Assembly: GCF_029784135.1 (NCBI RefSeq)
Contig: NC_073745.1
Coordinates: 100,037,333 to 100,101,332 of the forward strand
Source: Toxorhynchites rutilus septentrionalis
Lineage: Eukaryota > Arthropoda > Insecta > Diptera > Culicidae
DNA length: 64,000 nucleotides
Direction: 5' to 3'
The position numbers were made by a program, and so were the translations under genes. Positions 33,201 through 48,200 of the stretch are shown here, in pieces (position 1 is the first letter of the stretch; every line of letters begins with the position of its first letter). Under the pieces are notes generated by a model. That model did not search any database. It worked only from the letters and a program-made list of their open reading frames with translations, and was not told the origin of the DNA.

Positions 33201-36200
33201 AGTTCAAAAGTTATGAATTTTTGAAAAAAGTCATTTTTGGAAAAAAAAAAAAAGAAAAAGTTGTTTTTTCGGACAACCCTAAAAAGAGAATGGTCACCCT
33301 ACTGAAAAAATAAAAAAATACGGGTCTAATGTTTTGCGATAAAGAACAAAACTACCATTTTTCACGAAAATCTGAGAACCACTATATCGGTTTGGCATGG
33401 AATGGCTGAATATATACAGCGAATCAAATATTTTTCTTGGGTGGCAATGCAGTTGCCACGGCCTTATAAAGGGTTAATCTCAAAAACACTGTTTGTCACT
33501 GCCTTGTAAAATCACTTTTTTTGCACCTTTGGTTATGCAAAAATCAAAACAATATTTCTAGTGCAGTTAAAAAAATGTTGTTTATATAGACTTACAAAAA
33601 AAAAATGAAAATTAGAATTTTTCATCAAATACAACATTTATTTTATTGAAAAAGTTTCATGATCTTATACAATAAATTCCAAATAAAACGTTTCCAGTAA
33701 AAAACTTATGAACTTGTTGCATTTTCAACGCGAATTTAAACAGAATTTTGTACCTTGAATCGTGGGTTTTCTGCAGAAAAATAAGTCTCAAATTAATATC
33801 GTACATTTTTAGCAAACCTAAAAAATGGAGTATTCCCAATAATATAATAATAATAGTCTTTGGTTAAGCAAAATATTGAAATAATATTCCAAGCGCGTTT
33901 TTTTCTAGGTTGCAATATAATTGCCACGGCCTTATAAAGGGTTATTGTATCGACCAATTACAAAATGTAATATTTATCAAAGTGTGTTGTTTTCGACATA
34001 TCAATAAACTGGCAAATTTTCATATTTGTATGTGTTTGTGTTTGTATATAAACGTTTTTTTACAGTATTTTTTAAATGTTTGCCTAATTTGACCGAAATC
34101 TTCTCGAGTTGCAGATTCTTACTTAAGGGGGGACCCCTGTTTGGAAGGTCAAAAAATAATTAATTTTCGTGATTTTTTTTCGGATGTTAGGAATAAAAAT
34201 GTGCTCGGCTTTTTGGTTATTGTTTAAGGTATGTTTGAAGATGTATTTTCCATTTTTTAAGCGCACGATTAATAATTATTACGCTGTTGACAGCTGGACA
34301 CGTAGATACTGCCTGAAAATAGTTACCTTGCTGGTGGTATCGATTCTGAAGCAACGGGGTGACACAGAACGAATTCCAATGAATGTTTTAAAACTTTAAG
34401 ACAATACCTAAAACGTTACATAGGGGTTTTTGAAAATTCGAAAAAATTTGCAAATACGCCGGCCATTTTTGTTAAAAATGAGTTATTTTTCATGAAAAAT
34501 CGCTGTTTAGAAGCTCATAAAAATAAAAAAAATAAGATACCAAAAACGGTTATGTAACGCTTTCGATAATTCATTGTTACATGTTACATTGTTACATTGC
34601 AGCAAATTTAGCAGCCTGTAACTTCAATGATGGACTACAAGGCGTTTTAGAGATAATGAAAGAACTTAAACTTGAAATTTGACCGGAGTGCAATAATTTT
34701 TGCGGAAAATCGATCAAGAACGAACCGATCGAGCAGAGATGTGGATTTCAGAAGGAGCTAGAGAAGCCCGCAAGCCCAATTTGTTTTATGGTCAAGGGAT
34801 TACAGACTGAAGATACGTTGTGGAATAAACGAAATAAATGAATCCAAAAATTAAAATACTTTTTTCTCGAAACCATGGAGGGAGTTGTACCTCCGAAACG
34901 GTTCATCCGATTTTGATGATTTGTTTTCCAGATTCTCCACTAAATTTCCTGTCGTCGCACGTATGATTTTTTTGATATTTGAAAAATAAAATTTTGGTGA
35001 ATGTTTTTGTAGATTCTTGAGGCAAAAACGCAATTTTCTTACAAAAAATGTCGCCATTTCGTCAATAATCAAAATCCTACGTACGATGACAGGAAATGTA
35101 TCCAAGATTACGTAAAAAAAAATGGTTGAAATCGGTCTTCTAGAAAAACTTGTTGAACTCCCACCAGTTTTGGTTTTGGCTGCAAGGGTTCAACGAACGG
35201 ATTAACTTCAAACGCAATTTTCTCGAAACAAGTTTTTTCAAACTAGCGTACATGATATCTCATGTTCTACTGAACCGATTTATGTCGAATTCATATGCAT
35301 ACAATCTGTGTGCATCTCTCTATCACCCGAACCAATAAAAATAATACTTTTTTAATTTGACTTTTTATTAAAAATCGTGAAACGTAAGGAAAAACATTTT
35401 TTCTTCAAACGGCCTCCATTTCGTCAAAATACATGTTTTTGACTTGTACGAGGTTCATGTGATAGCGGCACCTTTAAGCCATGTTCTCACTGCAGTGGGG
35501 CATCAGCGTGGCTTGAGCGGGACGTGTTTACTTCTCACCACGATATTTTAATTCACTCACAATGCACCGTACCAGCGGCGTGTCTTCGGCGTATTATATG
35601 TAAATTGTCAATATGTGTGGGTAAGAAAGAAAGACGTTTGGTTTTGTTTTGAAATATGCCAGCATTGGTGAATGTATCCGGGTCAAACCTCGACGACGAA
35701 ACACGTATTTTCTATACTATACGTAACGTAAAAGTAAAAATATGTAAAATACGTAGGTTCTTTCGATTTTATTCGCCGCTTGAGCTTTTTACACGATCGG
35801 AGTTGCCACATTCTTGCATACAGTTCGCGTTAGCTTACATGATACGGCTTCTTTCTCGATTTTTATTTTAAAATGTCTTCACAAAATTAAATATCTTCGT
35901 AGTGAATGAAATGAGAATACAAAAAATTGGGGCGCCATGCAAATGAAGCACAAATTTCTGCATTACTCGAGAATTAATCAAGCAAATAAAACCAAATTTG
36001 GCATGTAACGTAACGGAGAAACATGTTATTTGCAAGTGGTTAAAAAGTCTTGAACGAGAACTGTGTCTGAAAATAATCTGATATTATAATGTCGAGTTTT
36101 GGTAGAAGTACTAGGAATTTTATAGTAAAAAGTAATTTTAAAAGGTAGATTAGAAGATCAACCAATGAATAATTCTGCGAATGGACCCATGAACAGCGCT

Positions 36201-39200
36201 TAGTAAGAAAACGTGGATGTGATAACGAAAAATAATTCGGATGAAGTTTGCCGGGTCAGCTAGTTATGAAATATACTTTGTTTTTTTTCGGAGCTTAAGA
36301 GAACATCCGAAATTCGTGCCTCTACCCTAGAATACCCCTATAAGACAATCAAAATGTGTTTGCCATTCAAGAGTTAATATTTGAGATGCACTTGACCTCA
36401 CTTCAAAACGGTAATTTCATGCAATTTTTCCAGAACCGTATATTTACTACAATGCGCTATTTGATGAAAGTTTTGCTTTCTTTACACAAACTAATTCGTT
36501 GATTAACGTCTTCATACGTGATAAATGCATGAGAAATCAATTTGTTTCTATCATATACCTATTCATCATCATCTTACGATGTCGTTATTCTTGGTTGAAC
36601 ATTCCACGCTACCTGCATTTTTCTGGTACGAAACAAGTGTTTATGCGAGTTCCAGAAATTTCGGTTTTCGCGTTAACTTGTTGCGGGGGGGTTTATAAAT
36701 GTGGTGATAAACCTGTATGCTATGTATGTTGGGATATCATCGGACGGAAGAACCACTCTAAAAGTGAAAGCTTTCAAGCTTCTTCATGAGAGAACCGAAT
36801 AAATTAGAAAATTATTTACATTTACATTGTACCCGGCCATGTGACTATTGAAAAACGATCACGGGCACTTATATTTCATATTAAATATCATAGATATGTA
36901 TAGAAATGTGTGCTCTCGTGGCCAAGTAGTTAGCGTCACACCTAACATGTCGGGAGTTCGGGTTCGATTCCCGTTCTGGTCGGGGGAATTTTTCCTCAAA
37001 AAAATTCCTCCGACTTGCATTGTGCTCACGTGTATTCTAGAGCTTGTCACTCAGAATGCGTTCAAGGCGTGTTGTTTGGCATAAAAAGCTTACTAAGTAG
37101 GGTAGGGTTCGGGCTAGTTGGTCATTTTTGAATAAATTTGGTAATAACTTTGTAGTACGAAATTTTGCGTTAGAATTTTATGTACCACAATGAAGCTTAC
37201 CTGTTACCCTTTCAATGAAAAATAACCAGAGAATCACTTATTTGAAATTTTTCTATTATTTAACGTCTTCATATTTCAAAATAAATTGACCAACTAACCC
37301 CACACACGGGGTAAGTTAGTCAATAATAGACATGTTTATTTTTTTTTTTGAGCAAATAATAAGCGTTTTTCCATTTTTCCATTAAAAAATTCCTTCATTA
37401 TAAATTAATTAATTAAATCGAAACAAAACAGTTAACAAATATCACGTAGTCAAGTAAAAAAACAAATTAATGAAAATTTCAAATTCTCATCGTTGTTGGA
37501 AATTAGCCGGGCAATCTTTTTCAGCGATTTCGTTTCTCTTACACTTTGTGGCGCACCAGAGATGCCAGGTTTGAAGACATGTCTTAATTTTGAAGACATT
37601 TGATTGTGTGGATACATTTTGAAGACATTATGAAATTCATTTATCATTTCAGTATGATAGCGTACGTGGATGTTTAAAAGATATTATTTTCATGAAATTC
37701 TAACTATTGGCGAACGAAGTGATCTTTCAAACGGCCACTTCACAAATCGAAGGTTTTCATGAATATGGTTTGAGTTACAACCAAAACTTCAAAGCTGAAT
37801 AAACAAATAGAGTTATCACAGTTCCGTTTTTGTGTGAAGAACTTTCCTTCGATATCCACATACCACGTGGACAGAAAAACCATGTTTTTGAACACCCCCC
37901 TCCCCCACCGTAGACAAACATGGACTTTTCCTATACCCCTCCTCCTGTTGTCCACGTGAACATTACACCAATTATTTCTAAAAAGATCAAAATAAAATTG
38001 AAATTCGCTTAAATTTCATTTTGGGATTGCTTCTATTTTCTATTTTATAGTTTTATGGATAAAAATGTTAGCTCAATTAATAATAACGGTTTGTTTTAAA
38101 TTTATTTATTCGCTTTCCAACTTTCCCCGGAAAGTTATTTATATCGCTATTTAGTTTCTTCCAAATTCCACTTATGTTGTCAGATTGGTTTCACCGCTAA
38201 AATCCACATAAAAAAAAATACTTTTGAATCTATTCTCGGGAATTTTTTATTATTATTCTTATTATAATTATTATCATACTCAATTATTAACCGACGTAAG
38301 TTGGTTGAGCTGTATATGTTTTCAAAAAAAAAACAGACAATTAAATCTAGGGCTTCATTACAAAATGGTTATTGGAATCACGAAACAAAGCAGCAGTGAT
38401 AAAAAAATCGATATCGGCCATGCTATTCAAGTTATAAGAATGTCGTGTTAAATTATGTAGTGTTGATTTGTTCAACACGCAAATGGCGGCTCAAATGAAC
38501 AATGAACCTGCATCGTGATCGCTGGCTTCATGTACCAATGATCTTCCAACTTCGTATGTCTTGGAAAATTTTAGATTGTTGCCGAATTCGTGCCGGCTTT
38601 AACCCTCTAACGGACTGTGAGAACTAGGCATGTAAAAACGTAAACTACAATACAGCGACATGTTTACATGCTGAAATACACAAAAGATTTTTTTCAATAA
38701 ACAAAACAATGAAAAACATTGAAAAAATTGGTGGCAATATAGTTGCCACCTGTCCGTCTAACGGTAAACACTCGATGGTAAAAATGTTTTTCTTATATTT
38801 GAATTTTGATGTTAGTTTCAACAAAAACATATAATAAAATTCATGATCAGGTTCAGCAGGTCCTAAACAGTTCATATGTATTAAAAACTTCAACAAATAG
38901 ACTTTTTTTCAATGACTTTTCGGGAAATTTGCTCTTGCTGCTCTAAATTGGGAGTTGTTAACACGAAAATGACTACAAAATAAATAGTTTTCAATTTTTT
39001 CGCTCCCAAAAAAAAAATCAGACACGTTGCTAGATATCAGAACTAGTTACCACAGTCAGGCAAGAAGTAATAATTTATTGTTAAAGAAGAGAAAAAATTA
39101 AATCGTTAGTGGCAATATAGTTACCACTACCCGTAAAAGGGTTCAGGGAAAAAAATCCAAAGCATCACTCTTATAGACACACAATTATTCGAATATATTG

Positions 39201-42200
39201 GGTCGTTTAGAAAGTATCCGCGTTTTTCTGTTTAATTTCTGAATAATTTTTTTTTGAAGTAAGACTACGTCTAACCGGAAGATTAGGGGGCACCGAACAA
39301 GTAGGAAAAAATCAAAAATTTCGAGCGCTTATTACTCGATCATTTCTTAATAGATCGCAAAGATGTTTGCAGGGTCTGGATTATTCCGTGGAAGCATCAA
39401 AGCTTCCCAACTGATCGCCCTTCCATAATCGCCTCGTGAAAACTATCCAGTTGTGAACCGTACAACACTGAATTAACTATTTGGCTATGTAATTCCTCAT
39501 GATCGAAGATTCGCTTCCTGTTCTGTATGGTGGATTATTATTTGTGGTTTGTCTTGCTTATCCCATGATCTTTTGCGAACGATATCGTATTTTTGCCATT
39601 TCTATCACCCATGATTATTTGCTCCAGAAATGGGTTGATTTAGTTGTGCTTCGCTGATGAAAATTAGTCAATCAACTTCCTTTAGAATAATTCACGCGGC
39701 TTCCAAACATCGAGTTTCTCTGCGTGGCCTCTTTTTCAAACTATTGATTGCCTAATTCTTATTCCTAGTTTACACAGTGTGTGGTATTGCTGAATCGATC
39801 CTTCCGCAACATTTAAGCTCAATCTCCCAAAACATGTTTGGTTTCTCGTAAAAAACTGGGCAAGGTTATTTTTTATGCTATTCTATGAGTCGAAATTATT
39901 GCGCTCAAGAAAAGAGGCCCGAACAACTGATAACAGGAAGGTGCAATATCTGGTGAGGACGACGGGTGAAATAGCACACCTTAGGGAAACATAACATTTT
40001 CGGCTAGGCTGTCAAAGAGAATGAAATTTGACATTGACATTTTCGTAATATTCATGATTCAACAAAAATTATTTTCGAAGCGATTTCCATTATCATTTGA
40101 AACCAACACAAGCAATAAACTTTTGTTTTATGTTAGAACCAATTTTTTCATTATTATTTACCAATTTCAGAACCAATTTTATAATGCGCAAACAGTGAAT
40201 GATTTTTGGAAAAAATCGGCATCATGTTCGTATTTTTTAATCCACTTAATATTTTTTTTCCAATTTGCTTATTTTATTGCATCAGCAATTCGCTATTTTT
40301 CATCCATAGATCGCTAATTTTTGAAGGGTCAGATTCCAAGATATCGTAACTGACCAACTTACCCCTATGACCCACTAGCCCCGCCCTACCCTACTAATAA
40401 AAAATGACGCATATCAGGGGTTCTCAAAGTGGTCGATAACGACTCAAACTTCTGTGTGAATCGACTCAAACTTCAGAGAAGATAATCCTTACATGAAGAA
40501 GAACACATTAATACACAACATTTTGATAAAAAATAAACTATTGAAACAGTTGAAAAAATTGGTGGCAATATAGTTGTCACTATTCGTTTTAACTCCAAAA
40601 ACATATTTCTAGAGCTGCGAATTTTTTCTTCGTATAGACTTACAAATAAAAAATATAAAATATGAATTTTTAATTAAATATACCATTTTCTATATTGAAG
40701 AAACTGCATGAACATACACAGTAGATCCTAAATAGACAGTGAAAAAAAAGCTTACTGTGAAAAGCTTGTTGCATGTTCAACGAATTTAAACATTTTTTTC
40801 GCCGACGCTCTAAAATCACGGTTGAAATGACAAATGACAACCAAATGATTATCGTACATTTTTAGCAGCCCTAAAAAATGGAGTATTGTCAGATACTTTT
40901 AAAAGTCTTCGGTTAAGCAAAATATTGAAATAATATTCCAAGTGCGGAGAAAAAAAAATTGGTGGGGATCACGGCCTAATGAAGGGTTAAACAACCGCAA
41001 AGTCTTTAAATTAGTAAGAATTTTGTATGAATAAAACAAAACATTAGAGATAAATTTTTGTTTTAAAAATTTGGCTATTGGGGTCTGAGGAATCACTTAA
41101 TTCTGGAAAAGGAGTCTATTGCTCAACATAGTTTGAGAACCCCTGATCTATATCATCTTTTTCTCTGGCCTATGAGTATCTCGACCGGCTCTTAGAAAGT
41201 TCAATTTTTGATCACTTTTTACAGCAATAGAGGTTGTATATCAGTGAAAATGTGGCGAATTTCGCCTTCCAAAGCGTCATTGAAGTAGACCCAAACCTTC
41301 GTATAGACCCACGAAAAATAGACCAATGGTGTTCAATCGCATGATTCTGGTGGTCATTTCACGAGTACTTTATGCGAAGCTATTCGTTCGTCGCATGTTA
41401 CTTTGAATAAAGCAATTGCGACATGTTGCACCATCTTGTTTAAACTAGAGCTTCTGAATTGAGGAAAAAAAACGTCACCATTAACCTCGACTTTCTGCCC
41501 ATAATTTTTAAACAAAAATGGATCAATTAGGTCGGTCTATTAACGATGAAATAGCAAATCAAACTAAACACAAAACAAGTGAGCCATCAAAATGTCTCAT
41601 ATTTCAAAAAGAGTTTTGCCAACTTGGAGTTTTTTTTATTGTTTTTTCAGACAGTTGAAAAAAAAATTAAAGGGTCAATCAAGAATTTGTAATAGACAGA
41701 ATTCCAACAAATTCTACTGCATTTCTCATCATCTCCTGATGTTTCTACTAATTTAAACTAACGATCAAATGGTGAATTACATACCGTTTGTGAAATCATT
41801 ACTACGATCTCAATTATCGATCGATTGCTGACAATAGTTGCCTAAAGCACATGTGAAGATCATATCAATTATTTGGCCGCATTTCACCTACAATTTGGGA
41901 CATTGTTTTGGTTTTTTGCTATTTTATTGGTATTCTTCGATTGCTCGTTACGGGTGAATTGCGATGTGAAACGTATCGCAAATGGGAGATTCAAGCTTTT
42001 TTTTATCCGTATGTTTGTGTACATTTCATGGAGAAAAATTCACCACATGAGTATACTTGAAAAGTGGAGCGCAATCAATATTGTTGATTGAAACCTCTTT
42101 CTTGTTCGCTTTTGAATGTCAAACGCTTGATTTTTGTAATCGCAAATTTGCATTCAAATTGACGCTGGTTGTTTGCATGATTGAAAAAAAATATAATGTT

Positions 42201-45200
42201 AAAAACAATAGGAGCACAGTTCGATTGAACCATAATAACGAATAGCAGATTAAGTCTAATCTATAATATAAGCAATACCTGGAATTACCGTTTTCAATAT
42301 GGTTGAACGAATGCATCGGGCCCGTTGGTGGTGTGGGATATACAGTTGTTGGCGATTGGAGTGGCACAGAGGATGAAAGTGGAGCTGGTTCCAATGTGGC
42401 TGCTGTTGGAGCCGCAGCCACAGATGCCGTTCCCATCATTGAAGACGCTGAATGGCATACACTGACCACGGCATAGATTGGCACATTTTCCTTCTGTGGG
42501 TTTTGTCCGTGTATAAACGAATCCTTATCGTTAATCAGCTCCTCGATGTCGCTATTGGTGACAAGATACCAATTTTTGGATTCATTGCCAATGGACAGGT
42601 CAAACAGGCGGTCCAGAGAGGTGGCTGGATCACGAAAGTTGCGTTTGTTTCGGCTCCCAGCCTGGCGTACCGCTGGATCATAATAGGTCAACTCGTTCTC
42701 GTTGTCATAGTAGTAGGAATAGTGGTTGAGTTCACTCACATCCGATATTTCATTGCCAGGATAGACCGTAACTATCTTCGCCTTTTCCGCGTGTACGTGT
42801 TCTAAAAATGTTGCAACAGCGCCTGGAAGGTACTTCTCGTTAGGTGCCAACCAAACCAATGGGGCCCACTTTCTGACGAGCGATTCCACTGCAAAGACAG
42901 AGAACAAAACATGGATGATTAACATATCATAACAAAATTCAACATTTTTCAGTGGAAAGGCGTCTACGAAACCGACGGTGAACGTAAATCAACCTGCTCT
43001 AGCGCACATGAGAGCGCCTAAATCATTATTGAAAGCTTTTCCACTCGATGTAACCTCAATGCATCGTTACATTTGAACAGTGATATGGCCATCAAGAAAA
43101 GTTATGCACCAGCATACTTTCGAGCCCTGTAGTTGATAATCTTTTCACTCGTTCAAACTTTATTATAATTATCGTTTGATTATGAAACCCTCTAGATACA
43201 CATCGCCCAATCAATCTAGGTATTAAGGTAACCTAGTTGCATGTGCCGGAACTCAGAAAAGCACACATTAGACATGCAATAGAAACTAATCCCTATCGTT
43301 GCAACGAATCTAATTACATGGAACCCTCGACTGCTGCAGCTTTATTCGTTTTATTTTCTAATTTATTGAAAGTTGAATGTCCAATTTGTCTCTAATTTGT
43401 CTAAGGAACGACTCAAAAGTTTGTTAGAAAGCTTTGATGTTTACTGTTACTGTTACAGCATCCACCTGCCCTGTTTATTTAATGAGACCTTCAATGTGTA
43501 TGATTTAGAAACAGGACAATATACGGGATTTGTTATTTTAAATCTTCCCTCTAAACTTTTTCAATTTCAATCATTTTTTTTTTAACTTGGTACTACTTTC
43601 AGTGGTCTTAATGTCAATTTAGAACAAGTTATCTTTTTTTCACTTGGTGATTTCTGATATGATGTTGACCTTTCGGAATTCCTACCGGAGAGCCCATAGT
43701 CAACAAAGAGTGAAAGAAAATCGTCGCAGACGGCCAAATATGTGGAAGGATAACACTAGGATTTTGCACCACGATATTGCACCAGCTCGATCATTGTGAT
43801 CTAATTTTTTGTCCAAAAATGGCACAAATGTGATTTAACGAGCACCGTACTCTCCAGAGATGGCCCCGTGTGGCTTTTTATAATTTCTGAAACTCAAATT
43901 ACCGCTTCCCGCTAACCATTTTGACCGCAATGAAGACATAAAAACGAATTCGAATTCGGGGAAAATAATTTTGGCCACCCACGTCAAATCGTTGAATTTG
44001 GTGAAACTTTCCATCTGCACTGTCCTCAAACATTTCCTGGAGTAGAAAATTATCATCCGAGTGGATAAAATACACGTCATAATGAAAGTTATGTTCGGCA
44101 GCTGTAAGGTATTGAGAATGAAAACAAATCGGATGCTGAAACAGAATTAAGAAGCCAAAACAAGCACAGTGAAACTGCAGCTGCAAATGAAGTTTTTAAC
44201 GAGATACCAAATACAGTGAGTCCATGTATTCCAAGAAAAGGCAATATTTTGAAGAAAGCCTAAATTATGATTGAATCAATATGATGACAGTAAACTCAAA
44301 CAATGATAAATGCAACATCTACTTGAAAATTCGAATTTTTTCATTCAAAAATGGTGATTTCTAAAACCGGACAAACCATGATCATTTTTTGGACAAACCA
44401 AGATCAGAGGTTGTCAAACCATGATCATAATTTCTCTTTCAGGGAAATCGTTAAAAAACATAACAATTTTTATAAAAAAAAAAACAATTACAACGCCTTA
44501 GCGTAGTATTTGCAACTGGAGTCTTGGGGCTTTTCAACAAACCCAAACTCGTATCGATTCTATGTGATTTTCACGAAGAAAAATCGATTTGCATTTACTA
44601 GTCGCGTAAAAACACCCTAAATCGGACAAACCAAGATCATTTACCCTATCATGGGTTTCACTATTTCAGGAGAACTTCTCTGATGAAAAGAAATCCAACT
44701 GGAACTGGAATACTGGAAGGACTTACAGAACGTTTCATGTAATTTTTCAACTCGTAACTTTGCAAGCGGCAGTTTGATGGTTTGAGGAAAATATTTTCAT
44801 AACGGCCTAGTCCAAATAGCTTTTTGTTAACACCAATGTAAAGTCAGAAGTCCAATGAAGTACTTCAGAATCATTTACTGCTGTTTTTGCATCAAAAACA
44901 CTGTGATAATTGGGTAATTTGGCATTAATTCATAACATCTGGAAAGTCAAGACATGGTTTATTGAATAGGGGCTTCAGATTTTGGACTGGTCAGCTTGTT
45001 TACCAGATCAAAACCTTATCTTATGAGAACTTATGACAAGTGATCGTACGAATGGTAGATGCAGCTTACAAGGAGTATGAGTGATTTGAAGAGCTTAAGC
45101 GAAGAGTATCTTCTGCGTAGAACGAGATACACACTACAACATGGCGCAGCTTGGTCAAATCCACCCCGAATGGGTTATTTGAACTGATTGAGTACTAAAG

Positions 45201-48200
45201 ATGACCTCCGAGTTAGAAACTTATTGTAATTTATGTGGAATTGACGTTAATTTTTTGAAAGCAGTGACAGTTTTTCCATCTGGTTTTATAGTTATGAAAC
45301 ACTGGATTTTTAGTTTTTTGAATTTTTCCACCTGAACACAACAGTAAACTTCAAATAGCAGGTCTTTTAAATGACGATAGCTATTATATCCTACACTATA
45401 TACTTCAATTCAACCAACTTCTTACATATCTCACTTACAAACTCAGAAAAAATGAGTGGTTCTATAGTTGTGAAACGCAGTGTTCAGTTGGCACAGATTG
45501 GCACAAATGGCACATTTGGTACACTTAGAATGGTATGTTTCAGTGCACAGATTCAAATTCTTATTTCTACTAAACGGTTCTATTGCTTGCCCTGTTTGTA
45601 TGTTTGTTTGCAGGGGATCGGTTCAGTGCTGTTTTTTCAAAAGTATAAATAATAATTCTTTTCCGTTTAGTTCTCTGATTTTTACTCTCTAGCGTTCCGA
45701 CATATTGTACTATTTCGGCCCCGACAGGAACACATCCGAATCGCGCTTGGCGACAAACTTAATTATAGAAATTCGACCCCCTTCTTGTCGACCCATTGAT
45801 CTGAAATTTGGAACACATCTCTGCTATCATTATGAAACTTAGTATTCAATTATCTTGAGAACCCAAGATGACTATCGCTTAAAAATGATGGACTGCATAT
45901 TTTCTCAAAACTCCATCAATATGGGTATCAAATGAAAGGGCATGACTAGCAGAACGCATTTATTTATGAAAAATGCAAATTCAAAATGGTCGCCAACACA
46001 AAATAGTTATGTTTTTATTTTAATATACCCCATCAATATGGGTACCAAATGAAAGTGTTCGACTACTAGAACGCAGTAGATTATGATTGTGCTCCCGTGG
46101 CCGAGTGGTTAGCGTCAAACCTAACATGCGGGGGTTCGGGTTCGATTCCCATTCAAGTCGGAGGTATTTTTCGTCAATGAAATTTCCTCCGTCTTGCACT
46201 GTGGTCACGAGTATCTTAGAGTTTGCCACTAAGAATGTTATTTGTGTAATTTGGCATAGAAACCTCAACTAAGTACTAATGAAAATGACGCAAATAATAC
46301 TACGTTGAGACGGTGAAGTTCCTCTAGGAACGTTAGTGTCATTTAAGAAGAAGAAGAAGATCATGAAAAATCAAAATCTAAGATGGTCACAGTCCCCAAA
46401 TAACCAAAAGCTTTTTAAAATGGTTTCAATCAGTTTGACCTGTTTGTATGTATGTTTGAATGTCTGTATGGTTGTTACATAGGAATCATAGGAATTTGAC
46501 CCCGTTCCTGTCGACTGATTGATCTGAAAATTGGAACACACCTTCATACCTGCTGTTATTATAAAACTGCGTATTCCACGATCTTGAAAAATCCAATTTG
46601 GCCGCCGCCAAAATACAGCTGAATGGCTTGACTTCGGAACACACTATATTATGAACAAGATAAATTCCAAAAGGTCGCCGCCATATAAAAGTCGAGTTGA
46701 GTCGACTATGTTTTTTTGACAATCTCCTCAATATCGGTATCAAATGAAATGTTTTGAATAATAGAATACATAATATCATGAAAATATTCCGAAGAAAATT
46801 AGGTTGATTTTTTTTAAATTGTTGAATGTTTTTACTGTAGACAAATATACTTATGATACCGATAATGTACTAAAGACTAAGAAAAAAGCAAAAAAAATAT
46901 GTTAAACGGTTTCATTGTGATTTAGTACAGGTAATGTACTAAAAGCTGAACAATAATTAAGCAAGTAGCAGTTATCAGTTATCACATCCTTTCTTTCATC
47001 AATCTAAACTTTAGAGTATTAATGCGACTAATATGTGGATAAAAACTAAAAGAAAATCGTGGGGCGCGTCAGATTTCCATTATCTACAATTAGTGGTTTC
47101 ATAATATGCCCCACGAATTTATTTTAGTCTCATTAATGCTCTAGAATCTAGATTAATGAAGAAAGGGGTGTTATAACTGATAACTACTGCATTACCTTTA
47201 TTATTATTAGGTTTAATCAGAATGAGTCCGTCTAATTTAAGAACTTTATTTGCTTATTTTCCAAACCCCGTTAATATGGGTATCAAACGAAATGGCTTGA
47301 CTAGTCGAACACAGTAGATCACGAAAAATTCAAATCCTAGACAGCCGAAGTAGCAAAATAGCCAGTTACCTATTTAAACGATTTTATTACGTCAGAATTC
47401 CACTATCCACAGTTAGTGGTTTCATCATATGCCCCACGATTTTATTTTAGTCTCATCAAGGCCTTAGATTAATAAAGGAAGAAACTGTGAGTACTGTAAA
47501 CTGCTACTTATATTTTTATTATTGTTATGTTTTATCACAATGAAACCGTTTAACCGTTGATTTCCATATAAAAAGTTGTCCAACTAACATTTCTTGAACA
47601 CATTTCATTTTGATCTTCATCAAAGTGCCGATTGACTTAGCGGAATCAAATTATTTGGACCTCTTGTTGAGGGAGGATCGCGACGCTATTGTTTCTCATT
47701 GTTTTACATCCATATAGGGTAAATTATATTGATTTGTCCGATTTTAGGTGTTTTTACGCGACTAGTAAATGCAAATCGATTTTTCTTCATGAAAATGACA
47801 TATAATCGATACGAGTTTGGGTTTGTTGAAAAGCCCCAAGTTTCTAGTTGCTGATACTACCATAAGGCGTTGAAATTATTAAAATTTTTATTTTTTTTAA
47901 CGATTTTCCTCAAAGAGGAATTATGATCATGGTTTGACCACCTCTGATCATGGTTTGCCCAAGAAACGATCATGGTTTGTCCGGCTTTAGAAATCACCAT
48001 TTTTGAATGAAAACAATCGAATTCCGCAATACACACAAAAAGGACCACCTTCGCCGGGATGCACCTGCGAAAGCCGTAAGGAAGACCCCCACCCACCCGA
48101 AACAGTCGTGCCAACCACCGATAGCAATCGCACAACACGTGACTCAGTCGAATTATGTCATCAGAGTCATCCCGGCCCTGTATTCGTGGAAAGGGAAAGG

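Larger units (their letters stand above)
37097..40394. mobile_element. 3.3-kb TIR element with TAA target duplication
   Basis: Left GTAGGGTAGGGTTCGGGCTA, right inverted GTAGGGTAGGGCGGGGCTAG. TAA at 37094-37096 and 40395-40397. No transposase is visible. The interior carries other repeats, including the CACGTG-type repeat at 37855-37963 and a possible MITE at 38602-39145. A PIF/Harbinger affiliation is inferred only from the TAA site. Confidence 0.68.
45716..47340. repeat. Dispersed tandem repeat with CCATCAATATGGGTATCAAATGA units
   Basis: Related units occur near 45911, 46028, 46727 and 47264 (ATCAATATGGGTANCAAATG...). Two upstream blocks GACCCCNTTCNTGTCGACNNATTGATCTG lie at 45775 and 46498. 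A SINE (46089-46358) sits inside one unit. Function unknown. Confidence 0.5.

Noticed and set aside
39195..39990. Transposase remnant suspected on the minus strand
   Set aside because: Several basic coding-like scraps, but no catalytic motif or TIR pair could be identified.
42452..42805. 117-codon frame on the + strand
   Set aside because: Antisense to exon 2 of the Vps62-family gene, which has splice sites and domain motifs.
46087..46160. tRNA gene
   Set aside because: It has A and B boxes but is the head of a SINE with body and GAA tail, and is repeated at 7331 (-) and 36910.
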